NCBI RefSeq assembly: GCF_900606115.1
Contig: NZ_UWPJ01000008.1
Location: 1 to 64,000 of the forward strand
Reading direction: 5' to 3'
DNA: 64,000 bases
DNA from: Pigmentiphaga humi
Lineage (GTDB): Bacteria; Pseudomonadota; Gammaproteobacteria; Burkholderiales; Burkholderiaceae_B
The position numbers were made by a program, and so were the translations under genes. This document shows, one piece after another, positions 18,211-27,603 of the stretch (within the stretch, counting starts at the first letter, position 1; every line of letters starts with the position of its first letter). Below the pieces are notes generated by a model, which was not told where the DNA came from, searched no databases, and was given only the letters and a program-made list of their open reading frames with translations.

Positions 18211-19176
18211 ATGAAACTGCTACCAACCCTCGCGGTGCTCGCATTCGGCCTGGGCGCCGGCGGCGCCGTCCACGCGCAGCAATGGCCCGCCCAACCGGTC
18301 CGGGTCGTCGTCAACTTCGCGCCCGGCGGCGCGGCCGACCTGTTGGCGCGCGTCATCGGCCAGCCGCTGCAGGAAGCGCTGGGCCAGCCCGTCGTCGTCG
18401 AGAACAAGGCGGGCGCCGGCGGCAATATCGGCGGCCAGGCCGTTGCCGAGGCAGCTCCCGACGGCTATACGCTGCTGATGAGTTCGGGCGGAATGGTCTC
18501 GATCAACCCCCACCTCTATGCCAAGATGCCCTTCGACCCCGCCAAGGACCTGATCCCGGTCGCGGCGGTCGCGCGCGTGCCGTTCTACCTGGTGGTGCGC
18601 GCCGACGGCGGGCCGAAGGACTTCCAGCAATTCATCGCCGACATGAAGGCGCATCCCGGCAAGCGCTCGTTCGGCTCCCCCGGCAACGGCACCTCGCCCC
18701 ACCTGGCCGGCGAGATGATGATGAGCGCCACCAAGACCGAGGCGGTGCACGTTCCCTACCGCGGCGCCGGCCCCGCGCTGACCGACCTGCTCGCGGGGCA
18801 GATCGATTTCCTGTTCGACCCGGGCATCGCCATCCAGTACGTCAAGGCCGGCAAACTGAAGATGCTGGCGGTCGCGAGTCCAAAGCGTTCGCCGCAATTC
18901 CCCGACCTGCCGACCCTGGACGAACTCGGCCTGAAGGATTTCGACGCCGATGCCGTGTTCGGACTCTACGCGCCGGCCCGCACGCCGCCCGCCGTCGTCG
19001 AGAAGCTGAACACCCAGGTCAACCGCATCCTCGGCACCGCGGCGGTCCAGGAGAAGATCATCGGCATGGGCAACATACCCGAGCAGATGAGCCCGCGCGA
19101 GTTCGGCGACAAGGGCTCGCTGGACTTCAAGCGCATGGGCGCGATCATCCGCGAGAAAGGCATCAAGGCCAACTGA
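18211..19176 (+). CDS. Bug/TctC-family periplasmic binding protein
   Basis: A 321-residue protein with a signal peptide cut near AVHAQ. It has the Bug pattern PVRVVVNFAPGGAADLLARVIG, VVVENKAGAGGNIGG and YTLLMSS. These proteins bind carboxylates for tripartite tricarboxylate transporters or for sensing; no TctA/TctB membrane genes are near. Its place in the decarboxylase operon suggests it binds an aromatic 2-oxo acid or a related ligand. Confidence 0.9.
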   Translation: MKLLPTLAVLAFGLGAGGAVHAQQWPAQPVRVVVNFAPGGAADLLARVIGQPLQEALGQPVVVENKAGAGGNIGGQAVAEAAPDGYTLLMSSGGMVSINPHLYAKMPFDPAKDLIPVAAVARVPFYLVVRADGGPKDFQQFIADMKAHPGKRSFGSPGNGTSPHLAGEMMMSATKTEAVHVPYRGAGPALTDLLAGQIDFLFDPGIAIQYVKAGKLKMLAVASPKRSPQFPDLPTLDELGLKDFDADAVFGLYAPARTPPAVVEKLNTQVNRILGTAAVQEKIIGMGNIPEQMSPREFGDKGSLDFKRMGAIIREKGIKAN

Positions 19177-19191
19177 GGGCGCACGCCTTCC

Positions 19192-19222
19192 CGCGCCGCG
19201 CTTCACGGTAAAGCGCGGCGCG
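19192..19222. terminator. Bidirectional terminator between the Bug gene and marR
   Basis: A perfect 12-bp stem (19192-19203 with 19211-19222) and a 7-base loop lie between convergent genes, 15 bases after the Bug stop codon and 2 bases from the marR stop codon. No T-run follows, but the stem is very stable. Confidence 0.6.
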
Positions 19223-19224
19223 CC

Positions 19225-19701
19225 TCACTCGGCGCTGCCGGCATAGCCTGCCAGGTCCTTGAGCAGGACCGTCATGCCGCCGCTGCCGATCTCGTCCTCC
19301 ATTTCCTGCTGCGCGACCGCCACCGCGCGGCCGAAGGCATCCAGCCATGCAAGCCCGACCCCGGTGAACCGGACGATGCGGGCGCGCTTGTCCGCCGGGT
19401 CCGCGACGCGTTCCACCAAGCCCATGTCCTCGCACTGGCCGATCAGCTCGTTCATAGCCGCGTTGGTCATCGCCGAGCGCCGCGCCAGGTCGGTGATGCG
19501 GGTGCCGTCCAGGTCCAGGTGGCGCGTCAGGTTCACGTGCCAGCGCCGCGTCTCCGAATGGCCGGCTTCGCTCATGAGATCCATGACCCGCTGCTCGAAA
19601 CGGCGCAGCGCGCCGCTGAGCACGCGGCCGGGATTGTGGGTTCGCCAATGGTAGGCGTGCTTGTCTGGGGTTTTCACGATGGCCGGATTCTGATTGCACA
19701 C
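19225..19701 (-). CDS. MarR-family regulator of the hydroxyquinol cluster
   Basis: A 158-residue winged-helix MarR protein. The DNA-binding region is at about residues 60-120: TRITDLARRSAMTNAAMNELIGQCEDMGLVERVADPADKRARIVRFT, with the family wing Asp-x-Arg pattern. The start is GTG at 19701 without a clear ribosome site; the N-terminus is therefore uncertain. It is divergent from the FAD monooxygenase with a long palindrome between, so it is probably a repressor released by a phenolic ligand. Confidence 0.88.
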   Translation of the reverse strand: MCNQNPAIVKTPDKHAYHWRTHNPGRVLSGALRRFEQRVMDLMSEAGHSETRRWHVNLTRHLDLDGTRITDLARRSAMTNAAMNELIGQCEDMGLVERVADPADKRARIVRFTGVGLAWLDAFGRAVAVAQQEMEDEIGSGGMTVLLKDLAGYAGSAE

Positions 19702-19705
19702 GCCG

Positions 19706-19730
19706 ATTTACTTTGGTAACCTAAATAAAT
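19706..19730. promoter_or_regulatory. MarR operator palindrome
   Basis: An odd-centred palindrome about A19718 (GGT-A-ACC core). Ten of the twelve flanking base pairs are complementary over 25 bp. It lies 5 bases from the marR start codon and 40 bases from the monooxygenase start, so one bound dimer could shut both promoters. Confidence 0.65.
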
Positions 19731-19770
19731 ACCGCATCGGCGGGTGCGTAGACGAAAGGAAGAACATACG

Positions 19771-21462
19771 ATGCTTGACGACGCGCAGTCTACCGCCCGG
19801 GGCAAGACCCGGCTCGAAGTCGATGTCCTGGTCGCCGGCGGCGGCCCGTGCGGGCTGATGCTCGCCAATGAGCTCGGCCCGCGCGGGGTGAGCTGCCTGG
19901 TGGTCGATTCCAAGCCGGGCACGGCTTTCAATCCGCAGGCCAACGCCACCCAGGCCCGCACCATGGAGCACTTCCGCCGCCTGGGCTTCGCCCATGAGAT
20001 CCGGGCGCTGGGGCTGCCCGCGGACCACCCCACCGACATTGCCTACTTCACCCGCTACACGGGGCACGAACTGGCGCGCATCCAGTTGCCGACCGCCGCC
20101 GAAGCCACCGTCCGGATCAAGACGATGACCGGCTCCTGGAGCGCCGCAGAGCTGCCCCACCGGGTCTCGCAGAAGTTCGTCGAAGCGACGCTGCGGCGCC
20201 ATGCGCAAGCCTGGCCCACCAACGACGTGCGCTACGGGTGGAGCCTGCGCAGCTTGCGCGACGAGGGCGATTTCGTCAGCGCGACGATCCAGCCCGCCGC
20301 CGGCGGCGAGGAAGTGGAAGTGCGGGCGAAATTCCTGGTCGGCGCGGACGGAGCGCGCAGCTTCGTGCGCACCGCGCTGGGCATCGAATGGGGCGGCGTC
20401 ACCGGCATCCAGCGCGAGTTCATGGGCGGCAAGATGTTCGCCATCTACCTGCGCTCGCCGGCCTTCCTGCCGGCGCTGCCGCACCCCAAGGCCTGGATGT
20501 ACGTCGCCGTCAACCACCAGCGGCGCGCCTTCATGGCCTCGGTGGACGGCCAGGCCGAGTACGCCTTCCACGCCGCGGTCCACCCGGGGGAAGACGCCGA
20601 CAACTGGACCGAGGAAGACGCGCGCCGCGTCTTCGCCGAAGCCGTCGGCGCGCAGGTCCCGATGGAAATCCTGTCCATGGGCACGTGGCTGGCCGGACAC
20701 GCGCTGGTGGCGCGGCAATTCCAGCGCGGCCGGGTATTCATCGCCGGCGACGCCGCGCATCTGTTCACGCCCACCGGCGGCCTGGGCTACAACACCGCGG
20801 TCGAAGACGCCGTCAACCTCGCATGGAAGCTGGCCAGCGTCGTCAAGGGCCAGGCCCCGCTGTCGCTGCTCGACAGCTACGAAGCCGAGCGCCGGCCGCT
20901 GGCCGAGCGCAATACCGGCTTTGCCCGGCGCTTCGCGGATTCGGTGGGCCTGTTCCGCGCCCGGCCCGAACTGGAGGAAGACTCGCCGACCGGCGAGGCC
21001 GAACGGCAGGTCGCCATCCAGCACCTGAACGACCATGCGCGGCTCGAATTCAACATTCCCGGCGTCACCTTCGGCGGACGCTACGACGGCTCGCCCATCA
21101 TCGCGGGCGACGGCACGCCGCCGCCTCCCGACGAGCCGAACCAGTACATCCACACCGCCAGCCCGGGCGGGCGGCCGCCCCACGCCTGGCTGGAAGACGG
21201 TCGCTCGCTGTTCGACCTGTTCCACCGCGAGTGGACGCTGCTGGTGCTGGGCGAACAGGAAACGCCCCACGACGCGTTCCTCGCGGCGGCGCGCAGGCGC
21301 GGCATCGATCTGCAAGCCGTGCGGCTCGCGGCGCCCGCGGTGCGCGAGTTGTACGAAGCCCCACTGGTGCTGATCCGTCCCGACCAGATCGTCGCCTGGC
21401 GCGGCGCGAACGCCGGCGAGGCGGACGCGATCCTGGCCAGGGTGACCGGCCAGCAGGCGTAA
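19771..21462 (+). CDS. FAD-dependent phenol/resorcinol hydroxylase
   Basis: A 563-residue class A flavin monooxygenase of the PheA/TfdB type. The FAD-binding GGGPCGLMLANELGPRG is near the N-terminus, the DG motif is VGADGARSFVRTALG, and the ribityl-binding GD motif is FIAGDAAHLFTPTGGLGYNTAVEDAVNLAWKLA. A C-terminal thioredoxin-like domain (about 440-560) is typical of this group. AAGGAAG upstream of 19771 selects the start. Hydroxyquinol dioxygenase and maleylacetate reductase follow, so the likely reaction is hydroxylation of resorcinol, or a substituted analogue, to hydroxyquinol. Confidence 0.85.
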   Translation: MLDDAQSTARGKTRLEVDVLVAGGGPCGLMLANELGPRGVSCLVVDSKPGTAFNPQANATQARTMEHFRRLGFAHEIRALGLPADHPTDIAYFTRYTGHELARIQLPTAAEATVRIKTMTGSWSAAELPHRVSQKFVEATLRRHAQAWPTNDVRYGWSLRSLRDEGDFVSATIQPAAGGEEVEVRAKFLVGADGARSFVRTALGIEWGGVTGIQREFMGGKMFAIYLRSPAFLPALPHPKAWMYVAVNHQRRAFMASVDGQAEYAFHAAVHPGEDADNWTEEDARRVFAEAVGAQVPMEILSMGTWLAGHALVARQFQRGRVFIAGDAAHLFTPTGGLGYNTAVEDAVNLAWKLASVVKGQAPLSLLDSYEAERRPLAERNTGFARRFADSVGLFRARPELEEDSPTGEAERQVAIQHLNDHARLEFNIPGVTFGGRYDGSPIIAGDGTPPPPDEPNQYIHTASPGGRPPHAWLEDGRSLFDLFHREWTLLVLGEQETPHDAFLAAARRRGIDLQAVRLAAPAVRELYEAPLVLIRPDQIVAWRGANAGEADAILARVTGQQA

Positions 21463-21484
21463 GCAGAGCAACGGAGAAACGACC

Positions 21485-22348
21485 ATGCGCAACCTGAATC
21501 AAGACACCATCACCGACGCCGTCCTGGCGCGCCATGCCGGCTGTGCCGATCCGCGCCTGAAGCGGATCCTGACCAGCCTGGTCCGCCACCTGCACGATTT
21601 CGCGCGGGAAGTGGAACTCACCGAAGAGGAATGGGGCCGCGGCATCGAGTTCCTGACCCGATGCGGCCACATCACCGACGACAAGCGCCAGGAATTCATC
21701 CTGCTCTCGGACGTGCTCGGGCTGTCCATGCTCACCGTGGCGCAGAACAACGACAAGCCGGCCGGATGCACCGAGGCCACCGTGTTCGGCCCGTTCCACG
21801 TCCAGGGCGCGCCGCACTACGAGCCCGGCGCGGACATCTCGAACGGCGCGCGCGGTATTCCCTGCCTGGTGCGGGGCACCGTACGGGGCGTGAACGGAGA
21901 GCCGGTGCCGCATGCGCAGATGGACGTGTGGCAGTCCGACGAGGACGGCCTCTACGACGTCCAGCATGCCGAGCTCGACCACGCGCAGGCGCGCGGCATC
22001 CTCCATGCCGACGAGCAGGGCCGCTATCATTTCCGCTCCATCCTGGCCGTTCCCTACGCGATTCCGCACGACGGTCCGGTGGGAGAACTGCTCGAAGCCG
22101 CTGGGCGGCATCCCTGGCGGCCCGCCCACCTGCACTTCATGATCGAAGCGCCGGGCTACGAAACCCTGATCACCCACGTCTTCCGCAGCGACGATCCCTA
22201 CCTGGACTCGGACGCGGTGTTCGGCGTCAGGCAGTCGCTGATCGCCGACTGGGTCGAGCAGCCCGACGGCACCTACCTGGTCGAGTACGACTTCGTGCTC
22301 AATCCCGCGGCGGCCGGCAGCCAGGCCGGCGCCGGCAACGAACACTGA
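21485..22348 (+). CDS. Hydroxyquinol 1,2-dioxygenase
   Basis: A 287-residue intradiol dioxygenase that opens benzene-1,2,4-triol to maleylacetate with non-heme Fe(III). All four iron ligands are visible: Tyr157 (GLYDVQ), Tyr191 (VPYAIP), His215 and His217 (RPAHLHF). The N-terminal helical dimer domain contains DPRLKRILTSLVRHLHDFAREVELTEEEW, a hydroxyquinol-dioxygenase feature. It lies between the hydroxylase and maleylacetate reductase, 22 and 10 bases apart, so this is one operon. Confidence 0.93.
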   Translation: MRNLNQDTITDAVLARHAGCADPRLKRILTSLVRHLHDFAREVELTEEEWGRGIEFLTRCGHITDDKRQEFILLSDVLGLSMLTVAQNNDKPAGCTEATVFGPFHVQGAPHYEPGADISNGARGIPCLVRGTVRGVNGEPVPHAQMDVWQSDEDGLYDVQHAELDHAQARGILHADEQGRYHFRSILAVPYAIPHDGPVGELLEAAGRHPWRPAHLHFMIEAPGYETLITHVFRSDDPYLDSDAVFGVRQSLIADWVEQPDGTYLVEYDFVLNPAAAGSQAGAGNEH

Positions 22349-22358
22349 GGAGCCCGCC

Positions 22359-23438
22359 ATGAAAGACTTCATCTACAACGGCCAGCCCGCCCGGGTGGTC
22401 TTCGGCCGGGGCGCGCTCGCCTCCCTGGAGCGGGAAATCGACCTGCTGCAGGCCAGCCGCGCGCTGGTGCTGTCCACGCCCGAGCAGCAGGACCAGGCGC
22501 GCCGGATCGCCGACCTCCTGGGAAGCCGGGCGGCCGGCATCTTTGCCCGCGCCGTCATGCACGTCCCCATCGAAACCGCGCGCCAGGCGCGCGACGAGGC
22601 GCGGCGCCTGGGCGCCGACTGCGCAGTCGCCATAGGCGGCGGATCGACCATCGGCCTGGGCAAGGCCATCGCGCTCGATTCGGGGCTGCCGATTCTTGCC
22701 ATCCCCACCACCTACGCCGGCAGCGAAATGACTCCGATCTTCGGCATCACCGAAGCGGGGCTGAAGAAAACGGGCAAGGATCCGCGCGTGCTGCCGCGCA
22801 CGGTCATCTACGATCCCGACCTGACGCTCACCCTGCCGCAGGCGCTCAGCATCACCAGCGGCATGAACGCCATCGCCCATGCGGCCGAAGGCCTGTACGC
22901 GCGCGACGGCAATCCCATCATGGAGCTCATGGCCGAGGAAGGCATACGCGCCCTGGCCCGCGCGCTGCCCGCCATCCGCCGCGACGCCGGCGACCTGGAG
23001 GCGCGCAGCGATGCCCAGTACGGCGCGTGGCTGTGCGGCACGGTGCTGGGCAACGTCGGCATGGCGCTGCATCACAAGCTCTGCCATACGCTGGGCGGCA
23101 CCTTCAACCTGCCTCACGCCGAGGTGCATACGATCATCCTGCCGCACGCGATCGCCTTCAACGCGGCCGCCGCGCCGGACGCCATGCGCCGCATCGAACG
23201 CGCGCTGGACGCGGCAGGCCGCGCCAGCGCGGCCGCGGCCCTGTTCGACCTGGCGCGCGACAACGGCGCGCCCGTGGCCTTGAAGGACATCGGCGGCATC
23301 GCCGAGGCAGACCTGGACCGCGCAGCCGACCTGGTCGTCAGCGCGCCGTACTGGAACCCCAGGGAAATCGATGCCGCGCAGCGCGGCGACATCCATCGCC
23401 TGCTCTCCAACGCCTACCACGGCATCCGGCCGGACTGA
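22359..23438 (+). CDS. Maleylacetate reductase
   Basis: A 359-residue member of the iron-containing alcohol dehydrogenase superfamily. It reduces maleylacetate to 3-oxoadipate with NAD(P)H. The nucleotide motif is [18 protein letters not shown], and the family pattern [27 protein letters not shown] and [22 protein letters not shown] is specific to maleylacetate reductases. It completes the conversion of hydroxyquinol to a beta-ketoadipate pathway intermediate. The succinyl-CoA transferase and thiolase of the next steps are not in the window. Confidence 0.93.
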   Translation: MKDFIYNGQPARVVFGRGALASLEREIDLLQASRALVLSTPEQQDQARRIADLLGSRAAGIFARAVMHVPIETARQARDEARRLGADCAVAIGGGSTIGLGKAIALDSGLPILAIPTTYAGSEMTPIFGITEAGLKKTGKDPRVLPRTVIYDPDLTLTLPQALSITSGMNAIAHAAEGLYARDGNPIMELMAEEGIRALARALPAIRRDAGDLEARSDAQYGAWLCGTVLGNVGMALHHKLCHTLGGTFNLPHAEVHTIILPHAIAFNAAAAPDAMRRIERALDAAGRASAAAALFDLARDNGAPVALKDIGGIAEADLDRAADLVVSAPYWNPREIDAAQRGDIHRLLSNAYHGIRPD

Positions 23439-23452
23439 GCGCGCGGTTGGGC

Positions 23453-23472
23453 CCGGGCCGCCGGCGGCCCGG
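23453..23472 (+). terminator. Likely terminator of the hydroxyquinol operon
   Basis: A 20-base perfect palindrome (arms 23453-23462 and 23463-23472) would fold as an 8-bp stem with a 4-base loop, 15 bases after the reductase stop. There is no T-run. Confidence 0.4.
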
Positions 23473-23517
23473 CGGGCGATAGAATGCCAGCTCGTACGGC
23501 GCGTAGGCATGCCCGCC

Positions 23518-24144
23518 ATGGCACTCATAGACATCAGTCCACCGCTTTCTCCCGCCACCCCGGTCTGGCCCGGCGACACGCCCTTCGAGCAGGCCGGGGT
23601 CTGGCGCATGGAAGGCGCCTGTCCGGTCAACGTGGGCCGCATGACGCTCTCGCCGCACACCGGCGCGCACGCCGACGCCCCGCTGCACTACGCGCGCGAC
23701 GGCGCGCCGATCGGCAGCGTGCCGCTCGACGCCTACATCGGCCCCGCCCGCGTCATCCATTGCGTAGGCGTCCGTCCGCTCATCGAGCCGCACCACATCG
23801 CGCATGCCTTGCAGGACACGCCGCCCCGCGTGCTGCTGCGCACCTATGCGCGCGCGCCCATCGAGGCCTGGGACAGCGGCTTCTGCGCCGTATCGCCCGC
23901 CGCCATCGACTTGCTGGCCCGCCGCGGCGTGCGGCTGGTGGGCATAGACACCCCTTCCATCGATCCGCAGGAATCCAAGACCATGGATGCGCACCGCCGG
24001 GTCCATGCCGCGGGGATGGCCATCCTCGAAGGCCTGGTGCTCGACCAGGCGGCCGAAGGCGACTACGAACTGATCGCGCTGCCGCTGCGCCTTGCCGCAC
24101 TGGACGCCAGTCCGGTTCGCGCGGTGCTGCGACCGCTGCGCTGA
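23518..24144 (+). CDS. kynB: Kynurenine formamidase
   Basis: A 208-residue metal-dependent cyclase-family hydrolase that turns N-formylkynurenine into kynurenine and formate. Signature motifs are [23 protein letters not shown], the zinc-binding [15 protein letters not shown], and [23 protein letters not shown]. An in-frame ATG at 23509 is an alternative start; neither has a strong ribosome site. It precedes tryptophan 2,3-dioxygenase by 66 bases. Kynureninase, often encoded with these two, is absent here. Confidence 0.94.
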   Translation: MALIDISPPLSPATPVWPGDTPFEQAGVWRMEGACPVNVGRMTLSPHTGAHADAPLHYARDGAPIGSVPLDAYIGPARVIHCVGVRPLIEPHHIAHALQDTPPRVLLRTYARAPIEAWDSGFCAVSPAAIDLLARRGVRLVGIDTPSIDPQESKTMDAHRRVHAAGMAILEGLVLDQAAEGDYELIALPLRLAALDASPVRAVLRPLR

Positions 24145-24210
24145 CACCCTGCCCCGGCAGCGGGACGCCCGCCGCGCCCGGCGGCCACTCACGTTTCAGG
24201 ACCCCCGACC

Positions 24211-25062
24211 ATGAACACTCCCGAGAAACCGTCCGCCTCCACCGCGCAGTGGCACGACGCCCAGATGGATTTCTCCAAGTCCATGAGCTATGGCGACTAC
24301 CTCGGCCTGGATGCGCTGCTGAGCGCCCAGCACCCGCTCTCGTCCGACCACAACGAACTGCTGTTCATCGTCCAGCACCAGGTCAGCGAGCTGTGGATGA
24401 AGCTGGCCCTGCACGAACTGAACGCCGCGCGCGCCTGCATCCGGCAGGACGAAGTCGAGCCGGCGCTGAAGATGCTGGCGCGCGTCTCGCGCGTGTTCGA
24501 GCAGCTGGTCAACGCCTGGGTGGTCCTGTCCACGCTGACGCCCTCGGAATACACGCGCTTCCGGCCTCACCTGGGCTCCTCCTCCGGCTTCCAGTCCTTC
24601 CAATACCGGCAGATCGAATTCGTGCTGGGCAACAAGAACGCCAACCTGGTCGCGCCGCACGCCCACCATCCCGAGCGCAAGGCGGCGGTCGAGGCGGCGC
24701 TGCATGCGCCCTCGCTCTACGACGAAGCCGTCATGCTGATGGCGCGCCGCGGCCTGGCCGTCGCCCCCGAACGCCTGCACCGCGACTGGACCCTGCCCAC
24801 CGTCTACGACGCCTCGGTCGAAGCCGCCTGGCTGACGGTCTACGCCGACCCGGACGCCCACTGGGACCTCTACGCGCTGGCCGAAAAACTGGTCGACCTC
24901 GAAGACATGTTCCGCCAATGGCGCTTCCGCCACGTCACCACGGTCGAACGCGTGATCGGCTTCAAGCGCGGCACCGGCGGCACGGCGGGGGTGAGCTATC
25001 TGCGCAAGATGCTGGACGTGGTGCTGTTCCCCGAGCTGTGGCAGATGAGAACGAGTCTGTAA
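24211..25062 (+). CDS. kynA: Tryptophan 2,3-dioxygenase
   Basis: A 283-residue heme dioxygenase that opens the indole ring of L-tryptophan to N-formylkynurenine. Family motifs are [58 protein letters not shown], and the C-terminal heme-ligand His241 in [26 protein letters not shown]. It works one step ahead of KynB. The length and all core motifs are normal. Confidence 0.97.
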   Translation: MNTPEKPSASTAQWHDAQMDFSKSMSYGDYLGLDALLSAQHPLSSDHNELLFIVQHQVSELWMKLALHELNAARACIRQDEVEPALKMLARVSRVFEQLVNAWVVLSTLTPSEYTRFRPHLGSSSGFQSFQYRQIEFVLGNKNANLVAPHAHHPERKAAVEAALHAPSLYDEAVMLMARRGLAVAPERLHRDWTLPTVYDASVEAAWLTVYADPDAHWDLYALAEKLVDLEDMFRQWRFRHVTTVERVIGFKRGTGGTAGVSYLRKMLDVVLFPELWQMRTSL

Positions 25063-25103
25063 CCTCCCGGCTACAATCTTTGCACTACAAGGAAATCCGC
25101 CCC

Positions 25104-26294
25104 ATGTTCGAGCACGTACCCCGCTATGCCGGCGACCCCATTCTGTCGCTGGTCCAGACCTTTCTGAAGGATCCCCGCCAGAACAAAGTCAACCTGAGCA
25201 TCGGCTTCTACTACGACGCCGAGGGCAAGGTTCCGGTGCTGGACAGCGTGGCGCAGGCGCGTGACCGCATCGATGTCTCGGCGCCCGCCGTATACCTGCC
25301 GATGGAAGGCGACGCCCAATACCGCAAGGCGGTCCAGGAAGCCGTATTCGGCGCCGACCACCCGGCGATCGCCGAAGGCCGCATCGCCACCATCCATACG
25401 CTGGGCGGCTCGGGCGCGCTCAAGGTGGGCGGCGACTTCCTGAAGGCGCACTTCCCCGGCAGCGAACTGTGGATCAGCGACCCCACCTGGGAGAACCACT
25501 ACAACATCCTGGGCGGCGCGGGCTTCGAGATGCACGCCTTCCCGTACTACGACGCCGCCACCAACGGCCTGCGCTTCGAGGAAATGCTCGCCGCGCTGCG
25601 CCAGCTGCCCGAACTCGGCGTCGTGCTGCTCCAGCCTTGCTGCCACAACCCCACCGGCATCGATCCGACGCGCGAGCAGTGGGCGCAGATCGCCGATGCG
25701 CTGGCGGAGCGCAATGCCATCCCGTTCTTCGACATGGCCTACCAGGGCTTCGGCGACGGCCTGGACGAGGATGCCTGGATCGTGCGTGAAATGGCCAGGC
25801 GCGGCGGCGCCATGCTGGTCGGCAACTCGTTCTCCAAGAGCATGTCGCTGTACGGCGAACGCGTGGGCGGCCTGTCGGTGGTCTGCCCGACGCCGGACGA
25901 GGCCGCGCGCGTACTCGGCCAATTGCAGGCCACCGTACGCAAGAACTACTCCAGCCCCGCGCTGTTCGGCAGCCGCGTGGTCGGCACGCTGCTCAACGAC
26001 CCCGGGCTGCGCGCCGCCTGGCACGGCGAGGTCGCGCAGATGCGCACCCGTATCAACGCCATGCGCCGCGGCCTGCGCGATCGCCTGCAGGCGCTGCGGC
26101 CGGACCTGGACGTCGATTACTTCGTGACCCAGCGCGGCATGTTCAGCTACACCGGCCTGCGTCCGGAGCAGGTGGACCGCCTGCGCGACGAGTTCGGCGT
26201 CTACCTGATCCAGTCGGGCCGCATGTGCGTGGCCGGGCTGTTCGAAGCCAACCTCGACGCCGTGGCGCAGGCCATGGCGAAGGTGATGGACTGA
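25104..26294 (+). CDS. tyrB: Aromatic amino acid aminotransferase
   Basis: A 396-residue class I PLP aminotransferase interconverting tyrosine or phenylalanine with their 2-oxo acids, and possibly aspartate with oxaloacetate. The cofactor lysine is Lys245 in NSFSKSMSLYGERVG. Other sites are CCHNPTG (substrate and PLP contacts), FDMAYQGFGDG (PLP-binding Asp and Tyr) and the substrate Arg in YLIQSGRMCVAGL. AAGGAAA precedes the ATG. It lies 41 bases after kynA and may be cotranscribed; functionally it fits tyrosine use together with hpd. Confidence 0.93.
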   Translation: MFEHVPRYAGDPILSLVQTFLKDPRQNKVNLSIGFYYDAEGKVPVLDSVAQARDRIDVSAPAVYLPMEGDAQYRKAVQEAVFGADHPAIAEGRIATIHTLGGSGALKVGGDFLKAHFPGSELWISDPTWENHYNILGGAGFEMHAFPYYDAATNGLRFEEMLAALRQLPELGVVLLQPCCHNPTGIDPTREQWAQIADALAERNAIPFFDMAYQGFGDGLDEDAWIVREMARRGGAMLVGNSFSKSMSLYGERVGGLSVVCPTPDEAARVLGQLQATVRKNYSSPALFGSRVVGTLLNDPGLRAAWHGEVAQMRTRINAMRRGLRDRLQALRPDLDVDYFVTQRGMFSYTGLRPEQVDRLRDEFGVYLIQSGRMCVAGLFEANLDAVAQAMAKVMD

Positions 26295-26310
26295 ACGGAT
26301 GCCGTTCCCG

Positions 26311-26332
26311 CCCGCGCGCCCGATAGCGCGGG
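26311..26332 (+). terminator. Possible terminator after tyrB
   Basis: A perfect 7-bp stem CCCGCGC/GCGCGGG with an 8-base loop, 16 bases after the tyrB stop and directly before the regulatory unit of the next gene. No T-run follows. Confidence 0.4.
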
Positions 26333-26334
26333 TG

Positions 26335-26371
26335 GTTGTATAGAACAATTCTCGACTCGACGGATAGAGTC
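26335..26371 (+). promoter_or_regulatory. Promoter/operator of the Rieske oxygenase gene, shared unit copy 1
   Basis: GTTG-TA-TAGAACAAT (26335-26349) is followed after exactly 15 bases by TAGAGTC (26365-26371). The same arrangement, with only the two central bases changed, recurs at 29216-29252. TTGT-N5-ACAA is an inverted repeat inside the first part. It lies 79 bases before the gene and is probably the binding site of the MarR protein encoded at 28650. Confidence 0.6.
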
Positions 26372-26450
26372 TCCCCACTAGAAGCCGCCGCGTTACGGCG
26401 GCCAGTGTCCGGCCCCCGCGGCCGGCACGCCATTCAGTGAGGAGAGCTCT

Positions 26451-27536
26451 ATGCATTACGTCGTCCGCAACGCCTGGTACGTCCTCGCCTGGTCGAAGGA
26501 AATCGGCGACACCCCGTTCTCGCGCCGGGTCCTGGACGAGCCCATCGTCGCCTACCGCAAGCGGAACGGCGAATTGGCGGCGCTGCTCGACCGCTGCGCG
26601 CACAAGCTGGTTCCGCTGTCGCTGGGGCAGGTCGTGGACGACACGCTGCAGTGCGGCTACCACGGACTGCAGTTCGACGGCTCCGGCGCCTGTGTACACG
26701 TTCCCGGCCAGGACAGGATCCCGCCCGCCGCCCGCGTCAGGAGCTTCCCCGTAGCCGAGCGCTACGGCGCCGCCTGGATCTGGATGGGCGACCCTGAACG
26801 CGCCGACCCCGGCCTCATCCACGTCATCGAACGCTACGACACGCCGGGCTGGGCAGTGCTGTGGGGCGAACGCCAGCATCACCTCACGCACTACCTGAAC
26901 ATCGTCGAGAACCTGCAGGATCCGGCCCATACGACCTACACGCACCGCAGCACCATCGGCAACCCGGCCTCGAGCGAAGTCGCCCCCGTCACCGAAGAGG
27001 CCGACGACCACATCGTCACCTACCGGTGGACGCTCGATGCGGAGCCGCCTCCCATCGATCGCGCAAGCGGCGCCTTCGAGGGCCTGACCGACCGCTGCCA
27101 GTACTACCGCTTCTTTCCGCCGTGCGTGTCGCGCGTCGACGTAGTGACGATGGATGCGGGCCAGGAGCACACCGAGGCCAACATGGACCGCGGCCGGCGC
27201 GCATACAGCTACAAGTTCCTGACTCCCGAGACCGATACCAGCACCCATTTCTTCTGGATGCACGTGCGCAATTTCGGCGTGGGCGACGCCGATTTCGAAG
27301 CGCGGCTGGCGTGCGAATTCAGCCGCACCTTCCAGGAAGACAACGTCGTCACCTCGGCGATGCAGCGGGAACAGAACGTTACCGGCTTGCGCCAGACGGC
27401 CTGGCTGAACATCGACGCCGGGCCGGCCCGCGCGCGCCGCATGATCGAAAAAATGGCAGCCGCAGAAGCTGCCGAGGCCGCGGGGGCCGCGTCGCCCGCC
27501 GACGCGGTTTCCCGCCGAACGGTGGCGGCATCCTGA
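26451..27536 (+). CDS. Rieske aromatic oxygenase, VanA-type
   Basis: A 361-residue terminal oxygenase. The Rieske [2Fe-2S] ligands are Cys49-x-His51 and Cys68-x2-His71 (DRCAHKLVPL to QCGYHGLQF). The catalytic mononuclear-iron region includes NIVENLQDPAHTTYTHRSTIG. The N-terminus NAWYVLAWSKEIG is typical of vanillate O-demethylase oxygenases. It would remove a methyl group from, or hydroxylate, an aromatic acid to give protocatechuate or a relative. No ferredoxin reductase (VanB) lies in the cluster, so it must use one encoded elsewhere. GGAG precedes the ATG. Confidence 0.85.
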   Translation: MHYVVRNAWYVLAWSKEIGDTPFSRRVLDEPIVAYRKRNGELAALLDRCAHKLVPLSLGQVVDDTLQCGYHGLQFDGSGACVHVPGQDRIPPAARVRSFPVAERYGAAWIWMGDPERADPGLIHVIERYDTPGWAVLWGERQHHLTHYLNIVENLQDPAHTTYTHRSTIGNPASSEVAPVTEEADDHIVTYRWTLDAEPPPIDRASGAFEGLTDRCQYYRFFPPCVSRVDVVTMDAGQEHTEANMDRGRRAYSYKFLTPETDTSTHFFWMHVRNFGVGDADFEARLACEFSRTFQEDNVVTSAMQREQNVTGLRQTAWLNIDAGPARARRMIEKMAAAEAAEAAGAASPADAVSRRTVAAS

Positions 27537-27603
27537 CGTGATGCCTGCCGGCTCACGATCCGCCGCCGTTCATTCCCACGATGTCCGACCAAAGGAGACT
27601 CCC

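Noticed and set aside
25072-25077. TACAAT as a -10 box for tyrB
   Set aside because: No -35 match at suitable spacing, and kynA-tyrB cotranscription is plausible.
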